NCBI GenBank assembly: GCA_017462425.1
Contig: JAFTRD010000064.1
Span: 1-8,837, forward strand
Length of the DNA stretch: 8,837 nucleotides
DNA from: Clostridia bacterium
GTDB taxonomy: Bacteria; Bacillota_A; Clostridia; Christensenellales; Borkfalkiaceae
Direction: 5' to 3'
Under the pieces are notes generated by a model. That model was not told where the DNA came from, did no database searches, and worked only from the letters and a program-made list of their open reading frames with translations. The first letter of the stretch is position 1, and each line of letters starts with the position of its first letter. A program made the translations under genes and the position numbers. Below are positions 1-6,017 of this stretch, one piece after another.

Positions 1-1
1 A

Positions 2-313
2 AACGGCGAGGGGGAAATTATCATCGACACCAAGCAGGGCAGTTTTAAACGGGTCATATCCTGTCAACTAGATCCTTCTCCCCGTTTTCGCAAGGGCTGC
101 CGCATTACGACCTTTACCGATAAATCGGATGAAATTATCTTTGCGGAATACGTTACCGAGCCGTATTATCTCGCCGTTGCCGCACCCGACGGAAAGATGA
201 CCTCCTACGATACGGAGGACGTATCCATCGAGGTCAATAGCGCCAAGGGCAGAAAATTAAAGGGCAGAAGCGAGGACGTTTCCGCCGTTTACGCGCTTAA
301 ATTTTTGCAATAA
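2..313 (+). CDS. C-terminal fragment, probable type IIA topoisomerase subunit A (GyrA/ParC-like)
   Basis: An open frame enters from the left edge and stops at TAA 311-313, giving about 103 residues of a truncated protein. The fragment is rich in beta-strand-like stretches. It has segments such as RFRKGCRITTF, then an acidic-hydrophobic run, then YLAVAAPDGKMTSYDTEDV, then AKGRKLKG near the end. This spacing (basic residue plus KG, hydrophobic strand, DG turn, acidic-hydrophobic strand, KG) resembles the blades of the beta-pinwheel DNA-wrapping domain at the C-terminus of GyrA and ParC. The catalytic tyrosine region lies outside the window, so the assignment rests on fold-like pattern only. Other repeat beta-propeller proteins are possible. 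The next gene starts 55 bases downstream with its own strong ribosome binding site. Confidence 0.45.
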   Translation, partial: NGEGEIIIDTKQGSFKRVISCQLDPSPRFRKGCRITTFTDKSDEIIFAEYVTEPYYLAVAAPDGKMTSYDTEDVSIEVNSAKGRKLKGRSEDVSAVYALKFLQ

Positions 314-351
314 CGAATGACCGCCGCCCCGTCGGCGAGCCTTACGTAAAG

Positions 352-360
352 AAAGGAGGG
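352..360 (+). promoter_or_regulatory. Strong ribosome binding site of the flavoprotein gene
   Basis: AAAGGAGGG lies eight bases before the ATG at 369 and matches the anti-Shine-Dalgarno sequence almost fully. It fixes the start codon and implies efficient translation. No convincing promoter is visible in the 55-base gap after the preceding gene, so transcription may read through from upstream. Confidence 0.85.
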
Positions 361-368
361 TTTAAAAA

Positions 369-1220
369 ATGTACGACGTTATTATTATCGGTACGGGCTT
401 GGCGGGTATTTCCGCTGCGCTCACCTTACGGCTACACAATAAAAATATCCTTTGGTTGGGTTCGCTTACGCTGTCTGAAAAGATACGAAAAGCTGAAAAA
501 ATCAAAAATTACCCCGGTCTTAGCTCGGTCAGCGGGCAAGAATTTGTCCGTGCGCTTCAGGCGCAAATAGAAGAGGCGGGGCTTACAATCACGCCGCAAA
601 CGGCTACGGGCGTATACGCCATGGGCGATAGCTTTGCGGTTACTACCGAAAAGGATAGCTTTGAAAGCCGTGCCGTCATTCTCGCTACGGGCGTGGAAAA
701 CGTGAAGAGCATACAGGGCGAAGAGGCGTTTCTCGGCAGAGGGGTAAGCTATTGCGCCACTTGCGACGGGTTCTTGTATAAAGATAAAAAGATAGCCGTC
801 GTGTGCAGCGTAGAAGAAAAGCTCGGCGAGGCGGAGTATCTTGCTGCGCTTGCTCAAAAATTATATTTCATTCCGCTGTATAAAGGCGACGTTTTAACGG
901 GCGAAAACGTGGAAACCGTCAGGGGTATGCCCGTAAAAATATCAGGGAATAAGCGTGTGGAGAAGCTGGTTTTCAAGGATAAAGAACTGGCGGTAGACGG
1001 CGTCTTTTTCCTCAAAAACGCCGTAGCGCCTGCCGTTTTAGCCGGCGGACTGCAAACGGAAAACGGGCACGTCATCGTGTCGAGGGATACGTCGACGAAC
1101 TTACGTGGACTGTTTGCCGCAGGCGACTGTACGGGCGCTCCCTATCAATACGCCAAGGCGGTAGGCGAGGGAAATATAGCCGCCCACGCCGTAATAAAAT
1201 TCTTGCGTGAAAACGGGTAA
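369..1220 (+). CDS. Thioredoxin-reductase-like flavoprotein lacking NADPH motifs (FFTR-like)
   Basis: A 283-residue FAD-dependent disulfide oxidoreductase of the TrxB family, predicted cytosolic. Seen in the sequence: the dinucleotide-binding motif GTGLAG for FAD at residues 8-13, an ATG motif at 106-108, the redox-active pair C129-A-T-C132 followed by DG, and the FAD-contacting GLFAAGDC at 247-254 followed by a PYQYAKAVGEG segment typical of TrxR. The central domain, which normally carries GGGDSA and HRR-type NADPH motifs, instead reads VVCSVEEK near 144-151 and FIPLYKG near 167-173, so both are absent. In the known family of ferredoxin-linked flavin thioredoxin reductases of Clostridium, exactly these motifs are lost and reduced ferredoxin supplies electrons. 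The protein is slightly shorter than a usual TrxB (about 310). The FFTR assignment is inference; a non-thioredoxin disulfide partner is also possible. No ferredoxin or thioredoxin gene is visible nearby. The last codon is followed by a short tandem duplication. Confidence 0.85.
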   Translation: MYDVIIIGTGLAGISAALTLRLHNKNILWLGSLTLSEKIRKAEKIKNYPGLSSVSGQEFVRALQAQIEEAGLTITPQTATGVYAMGDSFAVTTEKDSFESRAVILATGVENVKSIQGEEAFLGRGVSYCATCDGFLYKDKKIAVVCSVEEKLGEAEYLAALAQKLYFIPLYKGDVLTGENVETVRGMPVKISGNKRVEKLVFKDKELAVDGVFFLKNAVAPAVLAGGLQTENGHVIVSRDTSTNLRGLFAAGDCTGAPYQYAKAVGEGNIAAHAVIKFLRENG

Positions 1221-1231
1221 AAAACGGGTAA
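1210..1231 (+). repeat. Exact 11-base tandem duplication at the gene junction
   Basis: AAAACGGGTAA occurs twice in direct succession, 1210-1220 and 1221-1231. The first copy encodes the last residues and the stop codon of the flavoprotein; the second forms half of the 20-base spacer before the MocR-type gene. It looks like a replication slippage duplication that lengthened the intergenic gap without changing either protein. Confidence 0.8.
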
Positions 1232-1240
1232 AAGATAAAA

Positions 1241-2575
1241 ATGTTGACCTATAATATGGAAGAGAGGGGAAGGTTATCCCGATACGATTATTTATACCGT
1301 CGTATCAAGGCGGATATTTTGGAGGGTAGGCTGCCAAGCGGTTACCGTCTACCGTCTAAACGCGCGCTTTCCGAGCATCTCGGGGTCAGCGTAGTTACCG
1401 TGGAAAACGCCTATGCGCAGCTTCTGTCCGAGGGGTACGTTGTGGCGAAAGAGCGCAGCGGGTATTTCGTCAGCAAAGCGGAAGAGCTTCCGCCCACACC
1501 CCAAACGCCGCCAATCGAAAATTTTGAAAAAGAGGAAGAAAAAACGGTCTGGAAGTACGATTTTGCCTCCAACCGTATCAACGATAAATACTTTCCGTTC
1601 TCCGTTTGGTCCCGTTTGATGCGAGAGGTGCTTTCCTTTGGCGGAGAGGAGCTTTTAAGGCGTTCCCCCTCCAAGGGCGAGCCACTCTTACGCCGAGCGA
1701 TCAGCGAATACCTTTTACACAGCCGTGGCATCCTTGCGCCGCCCGAAAATATCGTCGTCGGCGCAGGTACGGAATATTTGTACGGGTTGGTAGTGCAGCT
1801 GTTAGGGCGTGACAGGGTGTATGCGGTGGAAAATCCGTCCTATAAAAAAATAACGCAAATTTACCGTGCGAGCGGCGCCGAGGTGGTAGCTTTAAGCCTG
1901 GATACGCAGGGCGTAGCAATAAAGGCTCTGGGCGAATCGCAGGCAACGGTATTACATATTTCGCCCTCGCACCATTACCCGACGGGTATCGTAACCGGTT
2001 TTTCCCGCCGCAGCGAGCTTTTGGCTTGGGCGACACGGGTGGACGGGTACGTCGTGGAGGACGATTACGATAGCGAGTTTCGCATGACGGGCAAGCCCAT
2101 TCAGCCCATGCAGGCGCTGGATACGGGGGGTAGGGTCATCTATATCAATACCTTTTCCAAAACGTTGGCGCCGTCCATGCGTATCGGGTATATGGTATTG
2201 CCAGATGCGCTGATGCGTGAGTTTTCTCAAAAATTGGGCTTTTATTCCTGCGCCGTACCCAACTTTGAGCAGTTAACCTTGGCAAAATTTATCGAGCGTG
2301 GGCATTTCGAGCGGCATCTAAACCGCATGCGCAACGTCTACCGTAAAAAGCGTGACGAGGTGATACGTCTGTTCTTAAACAGCGGTTATCCTTTGGAGAT
2401 CTTGGAGGAACACGCAGGACTGCATTTTTTGGTCAGACTGCACACCTCTTTATCGGATGAACAGGTGCGGCAAAAAGCCAAAGAGCAGGGCGTACGCCTA
2501 ACGTTTTTATCCGATTTTTATGCCGACGGCAAGGGTGAACAGCACTGTATCGTCGTCAATTATTCGGGACTGTAA
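1241..2575 (+). CDS. MocR/PdxR-type transcriptional regulator (GntR HTH plus aminotransferase-fold domain)
   Basis: A 444-residue DNA-binding protein of the MocR subfamily of GntR regulators, which use a PLP-dependent type I aminotransferase fold as the effector domain. The winged helix-turn-helix covers about residues 12-78, with the recognition part LPSKRALSEHLGVSVVTVE at 37-55. An acidic linker follows (83-105), then the aminotransferase-like domain. The PLP signatures are present: EDDYDSEFR at 273-281 and the lysine K307 in NTFSKTLAPSMRIGY, so cofactor binding is likely. The protein stops at VVNYSGL, whereas family members usually continue for about 20 more residues of C-terminal helix, so it is slightly short. 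MocR genes often lie divergent from their target; here neighbours on both sides are co-directional and no pdxS/pdxT, GABA or taurine gene is visible, so the target is unknown. The start at 1241 has no clear Shine-Dalgarno; ATG 1256 is an alternative that also keeps the DNA-binding domain. Confidence 0.9.
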   Translation: MLTYNMEERGRLSRYDYLYRRIKADILEGRLPSGYRLPSKRALSEHLGVSVVTVENAYAQLLSEGYVVAKERSGYFVSKAEELPPTPQTPPIENFEKEEEKTVWKYDFASNRINDKYFPFSVWSRLMREVLSFGGEELLRRSPSKGEPLLRRAISEYLLHSRGILAPPENIVVGAGTEYLYGLVVQLLGRDRVYAVENPSYKKITQIYRASGAEVVALSLDTQGVAIKALGESQATVLHISPSHHYPTGIVTGFSRRSELLAWATRVDGYVVEDDYDSEFRMTGKPIQPMQALDTGGRVIYINTFSKTLAPSMRIGYMVLPDALMREFSQKLGFYSCAVPNFEQLTLAKFIERGHFERHLNRMRNVYRKKRDEVIRLFLNSGYPLEILEEHAGLHFLVRLHTSLSDEQVRQKAKEQGVRLTFLSDFYADGKGEQHCIVVNYSGL

Positions 2576-2598
2576 CCGTATTCTTGCATGAAAATAAG

Positions 2599-2605
2599 AA
2601 AGGAG
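2599..2605 (+). promoter_or_regulatory. Ribosome binding site deciding the epimerase start
   Basis: AAAGGAG lies nine bases before ATG 2615. An in-frame ATG at 2588 sits upstream of this site and has no ribosome binding site of its own, so translation most likely begins at 2615. Confidence 0.8.
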
Positions 2606-2614
2606 CTTTACAAT

Positions 2615-3490
2615 ATGTTATACACCATAGAAAACGAATTTTTAACAGTGGTTATCGACGAGGTCGGCGCACAGCTGATGTCCATAAAAACCAAAAAAGA
2701 CGATCACGAATATCTCTGGCAAGGGGACGCAAAATACTGGACGGGCAGGGCGTACAATCTCTTCCCCGTCATCGGCAGAATGTATCAGGGTCAATACGAT
2801 TATCAGGGCAAGACGTACGATATGCCTGCGCACGGCGTAGTGCGGAAAACGGCGCTCAACGCCTTGAAAGAGAGCGGGGATAAAATTAGCTTCACTTACA
2901 CCGAAAACGCCGATACGTTGGCTTGTTTTCCGTTCAAATTCTTGTATAAAGTGACCTTCTCGTTGGATAAAAACAGGCTTTTTGTCACCACGAGCGTGGA
3001 GAATACGGACGAGAAAACCATTCATTTCGGCGTGGGCGGACACCCCGGCTTTTTCGTGCCGATGGAGGAGGGGCTTGCCTTTGAGGACTATTATATCCAC
3101 TTTGAAAATGCTAAAGAAGTAAAGCAGTGCGTTATGACGGACGACGTGCTGTTTACGGGCAACACGCCCGACTATGCGCTGGACGGCGACAAGCTGCCGC
3201 TTAGCCACTCGCTCTTCCCCGTAGACGCCCTGGTGCTTATAAACACGGGCGGTAAAGCGACGATTCAAAGCGATAAGGGAAGAAGAAGGGTTAGCATGTA
3301 TTATCCCGATATGAAGTATATGGGCATCTGGCATAAGCCTCAAACGGATGCGCCGTATATTTGTTTAGAGCCTTGGAGTATGCTGCCGGCGTCAGACAAA
3401 GGCAGGGACGATTTTGAAACCCAGCCCGATATGACGCACTTACCCGCAGGCGAAACTTACGAAAATACTTGGAGCTTAGAGATAGAATAA
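2615..3490 (+). CDS. Aldose 1-epimerase family protein, LacX type
   Basis: A 291-residue galactose-mutarotase-like protein, predicted cytosolic. The family interconverts alpha and beta anomers of free aldoses or binds hexose phosphates; the LacX branch has an unproven substrate. Recognisable features are EYLWQGDAKYWTGRA at 32-46, NLFPVIGRM at 48-56, the AHG motif with H73, the GGHPGF motif with H143, and CLEPW at 250-254 whose E252 corresponds to the catalytic base of mutarotases. The usual HGFAR segment reads HGVVR here. Length fits the LacX-type family (about 290). The start is chosen at 2615 from the ribosome binding site. The gene follows the MocR-type gene by 39 bases with no terminator visible, so they may share a transcript. 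Sugar role is supported by family; the exact sugar is unknown. Confidence 0.88.
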   Translation: MLYTIENEFLTVVIDEVGAQLMSIKTKKDDHEYLWQGDAKYWTGRAYNLFPVIGRMYQGQYDYQGKTYDMPAHGVVRKTALNALKESGDKISFTYTENADTLACFPFKFLYKVTFSLDKNRLFVTTSVENTDEKTIHFGVGGHPGFFVPMEEGLAFEDYYIHFENAKEVKQCVMTDDVLFTGNTPDYALDGDKLPLSHSLFPVDALVLINTGGKATIQSDKGRRRVSMYYPDMKYMGIWHKPQTDAPYICLEPWSMLPASDKGRDDFETQPDMTHLPAGETYENTWSLEIE

Positions 3491-3604
3491 AAAAATATAC
3501 GGTTTAACGTAAATTTTAATGCGAATAATAATTACGACGACGGCTTTTCCTATAAAAACCGGGAGGGCACGTTTTTACACTTTGTTGGAATAAGATATTG
3601 TAAA

Positions 3605-4516
3605 ATGTTAAGCATAAACAAAAAATATATCGGAATTTTATATATCGTCACCTCGGCGTTTTTCTTTGCGCTGATGAATCTTTTCGTCAGTCTTGCAGGG
3701 GAGGTGCCCGTTATGCAAAAAACCTTCTTTCGCAATATAGTGGCAAGCTTTTTTTCTCTGGTACTGTTATTGCGCCAGCCGCAGGCGTTTAAAACGACAA
3801 AGGGGCATCTGGGCGATTTAATGTTTCGTGCCGTAGCCGGTACGCTGGGGGTCTTTTGCAACTTTTACGCCATCAGATATATGGGTATTGCCGACTCCTA
3901 TATTTTAAATAAACTTTCTCCCTTTTTCGCAATTATTCTTTCCTTCTTTATTTTGAAGGAAAAACCCAGAAAAACCGAATGGCTTGCCGTATGTATTGCG
4001 TTCATCGGTGCGCTGTTCGTCGTCAAGCCTTCCTTTTCCGCAGAGGTTATTCCTGCCGTCAGCGGCGTGCTGGGCGGACTGGGCGCAGGCATTGCCTACA
4101 CCTTCGTACGAAAAATGGGTAAGGCAGGGGTCAACGGAAATCTCATTATCTTTTTCTTTTCGGCGTTTTACTGCCTAGTCACCCTGCCCGTGCTTATCTT
4201 CGACTATTACCCCATGAGCTTTGAGCAGTTCGGCTTTTTAATGCTGGCGGGGCTGTCCGCTATGGGAGGACAGGTGTTCATCACCAAGGCGTATTCCAAA
4301 GCGCCGGCGAAGGAAATTTCCGTATACGATTATTCCATCGTCGTTTTCACGGCAATCCTCGGTTTCTTCTTCCTGTCGGAAATTCCCGACGTGCTCAGCT
4401 TTATCGGTTACGGTATTATTATTCTCGCCGCCGTGGGGAACTGGTGGCTCAACCTCCGCAGGGATAAAAAACAAAAACAGGCGGAGGAGCTTGCTAAATC
4501 ACTTGAAACAGAATAA
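3605..4516 (+). CDS. EamA/DMT-superfamily transporter, ten transmembrane helices
   Basis: A 303-residue integral membrane protein of the drug/metabolite transporter superfamily, containing two EamA repeats of five helices. Hydrophobic segments fall at about residues 8-28, 38-58, 72-91, 98-117, 124-141, 150-168, 178-199, 207-225, 240-257 and 263-285. The first repeat has the typical NFYAIRYMGIADSYILNKLSPFF element before helix 4 and the LKEKPRKTEW hinge before helix 5; the second has the matching FFFLSEIPDVLSF element. A charged, lysine-rich tail ends the protein, presumably in the cytosol. Members export or import amino acids, nucleotides, sugars or drugs; the substrate cannot be read from sequence. 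The start at 3605 is needed to keep helix 1 intact, although the ribosome binding site is poor. It stands 114 bases after the epimerase and ends at a strong terminator. Confidence 0.9.
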   Translation: MLSINKKYIGILYIVTSAFFFALMNLFVSLAGEVPVMQKTFFRNIVASFFSLVLLLRQPQAFKTTKGHLGDLMFRAVAGTLGVFCNFYAIRYMGIADSYILNKLSPFFAIILSFFILKEKPRKTEWLAVCIAFIGALFVVKPSFSAEVIPAVSGVLGGLGAGIAYTFVRKMGKAGVNGNLIIFFFSAFYCLVTLPVLIFDYYPMSFEQFGFLMLAGLSAMGGQVFITKAYSKAPAKEISVYDYSIVVFTAILGFFFLSEIPDVLSFIGYGIIILAAVGNWWLNLRRDKKQKQAEELAKSLETE

Positions 4517-4526
4517 AAAACATACA

Positions 4527-4563
4527 GAAAGGGCGCTTTGAAAAAGTATCAAAGCGCCCTTTC
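4527..4563. terminator. Strong hairpin terminator after the transporter gene
   Basis: A perfect 15-base inverted repeat, GAAAGGGCGCTTTGA at 4527-4541 and TCAAAGCGCCCTTTC at 4549-4563, encloses a seven-base loop. The right arm ends in a T-rich run (CCCTTTCTTAT), giving intrinsic termination of the EamA gene 10 bases after its stop. On the opposite strand the hairpin is followed six bases later by six T residues, so it could also work bidirectionally. Confidence 0.9.
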
Positions 4564-4665
4564 TTATAGGTTAGAAAAATGTGTAGACCAAAGGATGATG
4601 AAGAATGAGGGGGAGGGAGATAAATTCTTTTTTCAGTAGCATTATAATATTCTAAAAAGTAAAAA

Positions 4666-4677
4666 TCTACCAGTAGA
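4666..4677. repeat. Short perfect dyad TCTAC-CA-GTAGA
   Basis: Five-base arms separated by two bases form a 12-base palindrome about 150 bases upstream of the predicted transcription start of the AraC-type gene. It is a possible half-turn-spaced operator, but short enough to occur by chance. Confidence 0.35.
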
Positions 4678-4684
4678 CGAGCTT

Positions 4685-4706
4685 AAAAATAATAAAATTC
4701 TGTTAT
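4685..4706 (+). repeat. Distal copy of a 22-base repeated control element
   Basis: This segment matches 4820-4841 at 20 of 22 positions; the differences are T/C at 4693 and T/C at 4701. Its core is a partial dyad, ATAAT and GTTAT around a central AATT. The two copies are 135 bases apart, close to a whole number of helical turns, which would suit looping by a dimeric regulator. The AT-rich composition lowers specificity. Confidence 0.5.
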
Positions 4707-4787
4707 GATAGGTAAAATGCGTTTTTTACGGTTTGGCTTATTTGTGGTTTTACCCACTTTTGGAATAAAAATATAACAATATTATTC

Positions 4788-4816
4788 TTGACAATTATAA
4801 TTTAATTATATATAAT
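4788..4816 (+). promoter_or_regulatory. Consensus SigA-type promoter of the AraC-type gene
   Basis: TTGACA at 4788-4793 and TATAAT at 4811-4816 are separated by exactly 17 bases, a perfect match to the housekeeping sigma factor consensus. Predicted transcription start is near 4823, giving a 5' leader of about 35 bases before ATG 4858. Confidence 0.88.
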
Positions 4817-4819
4817 ATA

Positions 4820-4841
4820 AAAAATAACAAAATTCCGTTAT
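4820..4841 (+). repeat. Proximal copy of the 22-base element, overlapping the transcription start
   Basis: Second copy of the element at 4685-4706. The dyad is clearer here: ATAAC and GTTAT flank AAAATTCC. It covers roughly -3 to +18 relative to the predicted start site, a position at which a bound protein would block transcription. Autoregulation is inferred, not shown. Confidence 0.5.
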
Positions 4842-4857
4842 ACATATAGGAAATCGT

Positions 4858-5733
4858 ATGAAAAACAGAGAGCTTTTGGAAAAAAAACAGCACGGCAACG
4901 CCATGCGCCCGTTTGCGAAATACGGTATGGTCTTAAACGACGACCTATCCAACTATCCCATGCATTGGCACGAGGAAATGGAGGTCATTCGGGTACAGTC
5001 GGGTAGAGGTCTGGTATTTATTGACGGTAAACGTCTGGAGGTAGAGCAGGGGGATATTCTCATTGTCAATCCCTATCTTTTACATTCCGTGGCACGCATG
5101 GACAACGAATTTATGGCAATAGAGTCGGTGGTGTTCAATTTGAGGATGCTGGAGTCGTCCGTTGCCGACGCCTGCACGGTTAATTTTTTAGCGCCGCTGG
5201 TCAACCGAACGCATCTGTGTCTGCACGTCATTCGTACGACGCATCCCGATTACGGCGTGTTCAACGAGAACATGACCACCCTTTTAATGTCCTGCAACGA
5301 CAGGCAGGAGGGGTACGAGCTTGCCGTGAAAGCCAACCTGATGTGGCTCTTTTATCATTTTTACAACAAGGGGCTGGTACGCCGTAAAACGGTGGAGGAC
5401 GAGGAAAAATATTCGGGCGTATTAAAGACAGCGCTCGATTATATTCAAAAGAACATTTCCCAGCCGCTCACCGTCGGGGATATTGCCGCTGCCTGCAGTT
5501 ACAGCGAAACGTATATGATGAAGCTGTTTAAAAAAATGACCGGCTGTACTTGCGTGGAGTACGTCAATTCTTACCGCTTGAAGGAGTGCGCCGAACGCTT
5601 GCTGACCTCTAAGGATAAGGTTTTGGACATCGCCTACGAATACGGCTTTAACAATATTTCCTATTTCAATTTACAGTTTAAAAAAGTATACGGTATGACG
5701 CCCAAGGAATACCGTGCGCTCAAAGGAAAATAA
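4858..5733 (+). CDS. AraC-family transcriptional regulator with N-terminal cupin
   Basis: A 291-residue cytosolic DNA-binding regulator. Residues about 25-95 form a cupin-type sensing domain (MHWHEEMEVIRVQSGRG at 35-51, then GDILIVNPYLLHSV at 65-78). Residues about 188-290 form the AraC DNA-binding domain: the first helix-turn-helix lies near 205-226 (TVGDIAAACSYSETYMMKLFKK) and the second near 254-276. The family signature VLDIAYEYGFNNISYF at 255-270 is followed by FKKVYGMTPKEYR. Such cupin-containing members usually sense sugars or glycosides and activate nearby carbohydrate genes. A TAGGAAA ribosome binding site precedes ATG 4858. The gene is monocistronic, with a consensus promoter and its own terminator, and sits just upstream of the manC unit, its most obvious candidate target. 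The ligand is unknown. Confidence 0.92.
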   Translation: MKNRELLEKKQHGNAMRPFAKYGMVLNDDLSNYPMHWHEEMEVIRVQSGRGLVFIDGKRLEVEQGDILIVNPYLLHSVARMDNEFMAIESVVFNLRMLESSVADACTVNFLAPLVNRTHLCLHVIRTTHPDYGVFNENMTTLLMSCNDRQEGYELAVKANLMWLFYHFYNKGLVRRKTVEDEEKYSGVLKTALDYIQKNISQPLTVGDIAAACSYSETYMMKLFKKMTGCTCVEYVNSYRLKECAERLLTSKDKVLDIAYEYGFNNISYFNLQFKKVYGMTPKEYRALKGK

Positions 5734-5738
5734 AATTT

Positions 5739-5774
5739 ACGCCCCTCTCTTCTCTTTTTTGAGCGGGCGTTTTT
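5739..5774 (+). terminator. Intrinsic terminator of the AraC-type gene
   Basis: ACGCCC at 5739-5744 pairs with GGGCGT at 5765-5770, with further pairing of CTC and GAG across a bulged C. The right arm runs directly into TTTTTG. It starts five bases after the stop codon at 5733. Confidence 0.75.
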
Positions 5775-5824
5775 GTTGCAAGAGAAAAACGGGCTTTTTA
5801 TTTCGAAAAAAATAAACGCAAAAA

Positions 5825-5868
5825 CAGATATACGTATCTGAGTTTTTGGGTGTTTTTCGCTAAAAACA
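5825..5868. repeat. Two adjacent AT-rich hairpins in the intergenic region
   Basis: CAGATA (5825-5830) and TATCTG (5835-5840) flank a TACG loop, and the outer A and T runs allow longer pairing with a two-base bulge. A second hairpin follows: TGTTTTT (5851-5857) and AAAAACA (5862-5868) around CGCT. They lie between the AraC terminator and the manC promoter. They could be a backup terminator or protein binding sites upstream of the manC promoter; nothing decides between these. Confidence 0.4.
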
Positions 5869-5907
5869 AGAGAAAATTAAAAGAAATGCAAAAAAGCGAT
5901 AAGAATC

Positions 5908-5936
5908 TTGACAGAAAAGCAAAAATGATGTAAGAT
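5908..5936 (+). promoter_or_regulatory. Probable SigA-type promoter of the manC-mutase unit
   Basis: TTGACA at 5908-5913 is followed after 17 bases by TAAGAT at 5931-5936. The -35 box is perfect and the -10 box matches four of six positions. The predicted start near 5943 gives a leader of about 75 bases before ATG 6018. A weaker -10 box fits a promoter that is helped or controlled by a regulator. Confidence 0.75.
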
Positions 5937-5944
5937 AGAATGGG

Positions 5945-5965
5945 TAGAATAATTTTATTATTCTA
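5945..5965. promoter_or_regulatory. Perfect 21-base dyad just after the manC promoter, candidate operator
   Basis: Nine-base arms TAGAATAAT (5945-5953) and ATTATTCTA (5957-5965) flank a TTT centre, forming a perfect palindrome immediately downstream of the predicted transcription start. As RNA the stem would be A-U rich with a three-base loop and no T tail, so a DNA operator is more likely than a terminator. It contains AATTTTATTATT, which also occurs on the opposite strand in the distal element upstream of the AraC-type gene (4688-4699). Confidence 0.55.
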
Positions 5966-5968
5966 GCA

Positions 5969-5990
5969 CTTGATTGACGCTTGATTCAAG
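5969..5990 (+). repeat. CTTGATT direct repeat with 11-base period in the manC leader
   Basis: CTTGATT occurs at 5969-5975 and again at 5980-5986, one helical turn apart. The second copy runs into CAAG, making the palindrome CTTGATTCAAG at 5980-5990. Direct repeats one turn apart are a usual layout of regulator binding sites, but this one lies inside the transcribed leader. Confidence 0.4.
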
Positions 5991-6017
5991 GGAAATAACG
6001 AAAAAAAAGGTGGCGGA

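Larger units (their letters stand above)
4564..4787. other. AT-rich intergenic region upstream of the AraC-type gene
   Basis: This is the larger part of a 341-base gene-free gap. No open frame with a ribosome binding site and no RNA gene is recognisable. It holds one copy of a 22-base repeated element (4685-4706), a small dyad with arms TCTAC and GTAGA (4666-4677), and an isolated TATAAT (4643-4648) without a matching -35 box. Its likely role is as a control region for the regulator gene downstream. Confidence 0.6.

Noticed and set aside
322..337. GC-rich hairpin CGCCG and CGGCG after the first gene fragment
   Set aside because: The arms are only five bases and no T run follows, so there is no support for a terminator.
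1250..1255. Exact TATAAT within the first codons of the MocR-type gene
   Set aside because: No -35 box lies at the proper distance, and a transcript starting there would lack the first start codon.
2588..2614. Upstream in-frame ATG that would add nine residues to the epimerase
   Set aside because: The good ribosome binding site AAAGGAG lies downstream of it and correctly spaced for ATG 2615. The added residues merely translate that site.
2642..3343. Long open frame on the minus strand, about 233 codons, inside the epimerase gene
   Set aside because: It is antisense to a gene with clear family motifs, and its translation shows no recognisable domain. It is a by-product of codon use.
3503..3532. 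Possible promoter TTTAAC plus AATAAT before the transporter gene
   Set aside because: The -35 box matches only half of the consensus and the region is AT-rich enough to give such matches by chance.
4564..4857. Possible small RNA or peptide gene in the large intergenic gap
   Set aside because: No stable GC-containing fold other than the terminator at its left edge was seen, and the short ATG-led frames lack ribosome binding sites.
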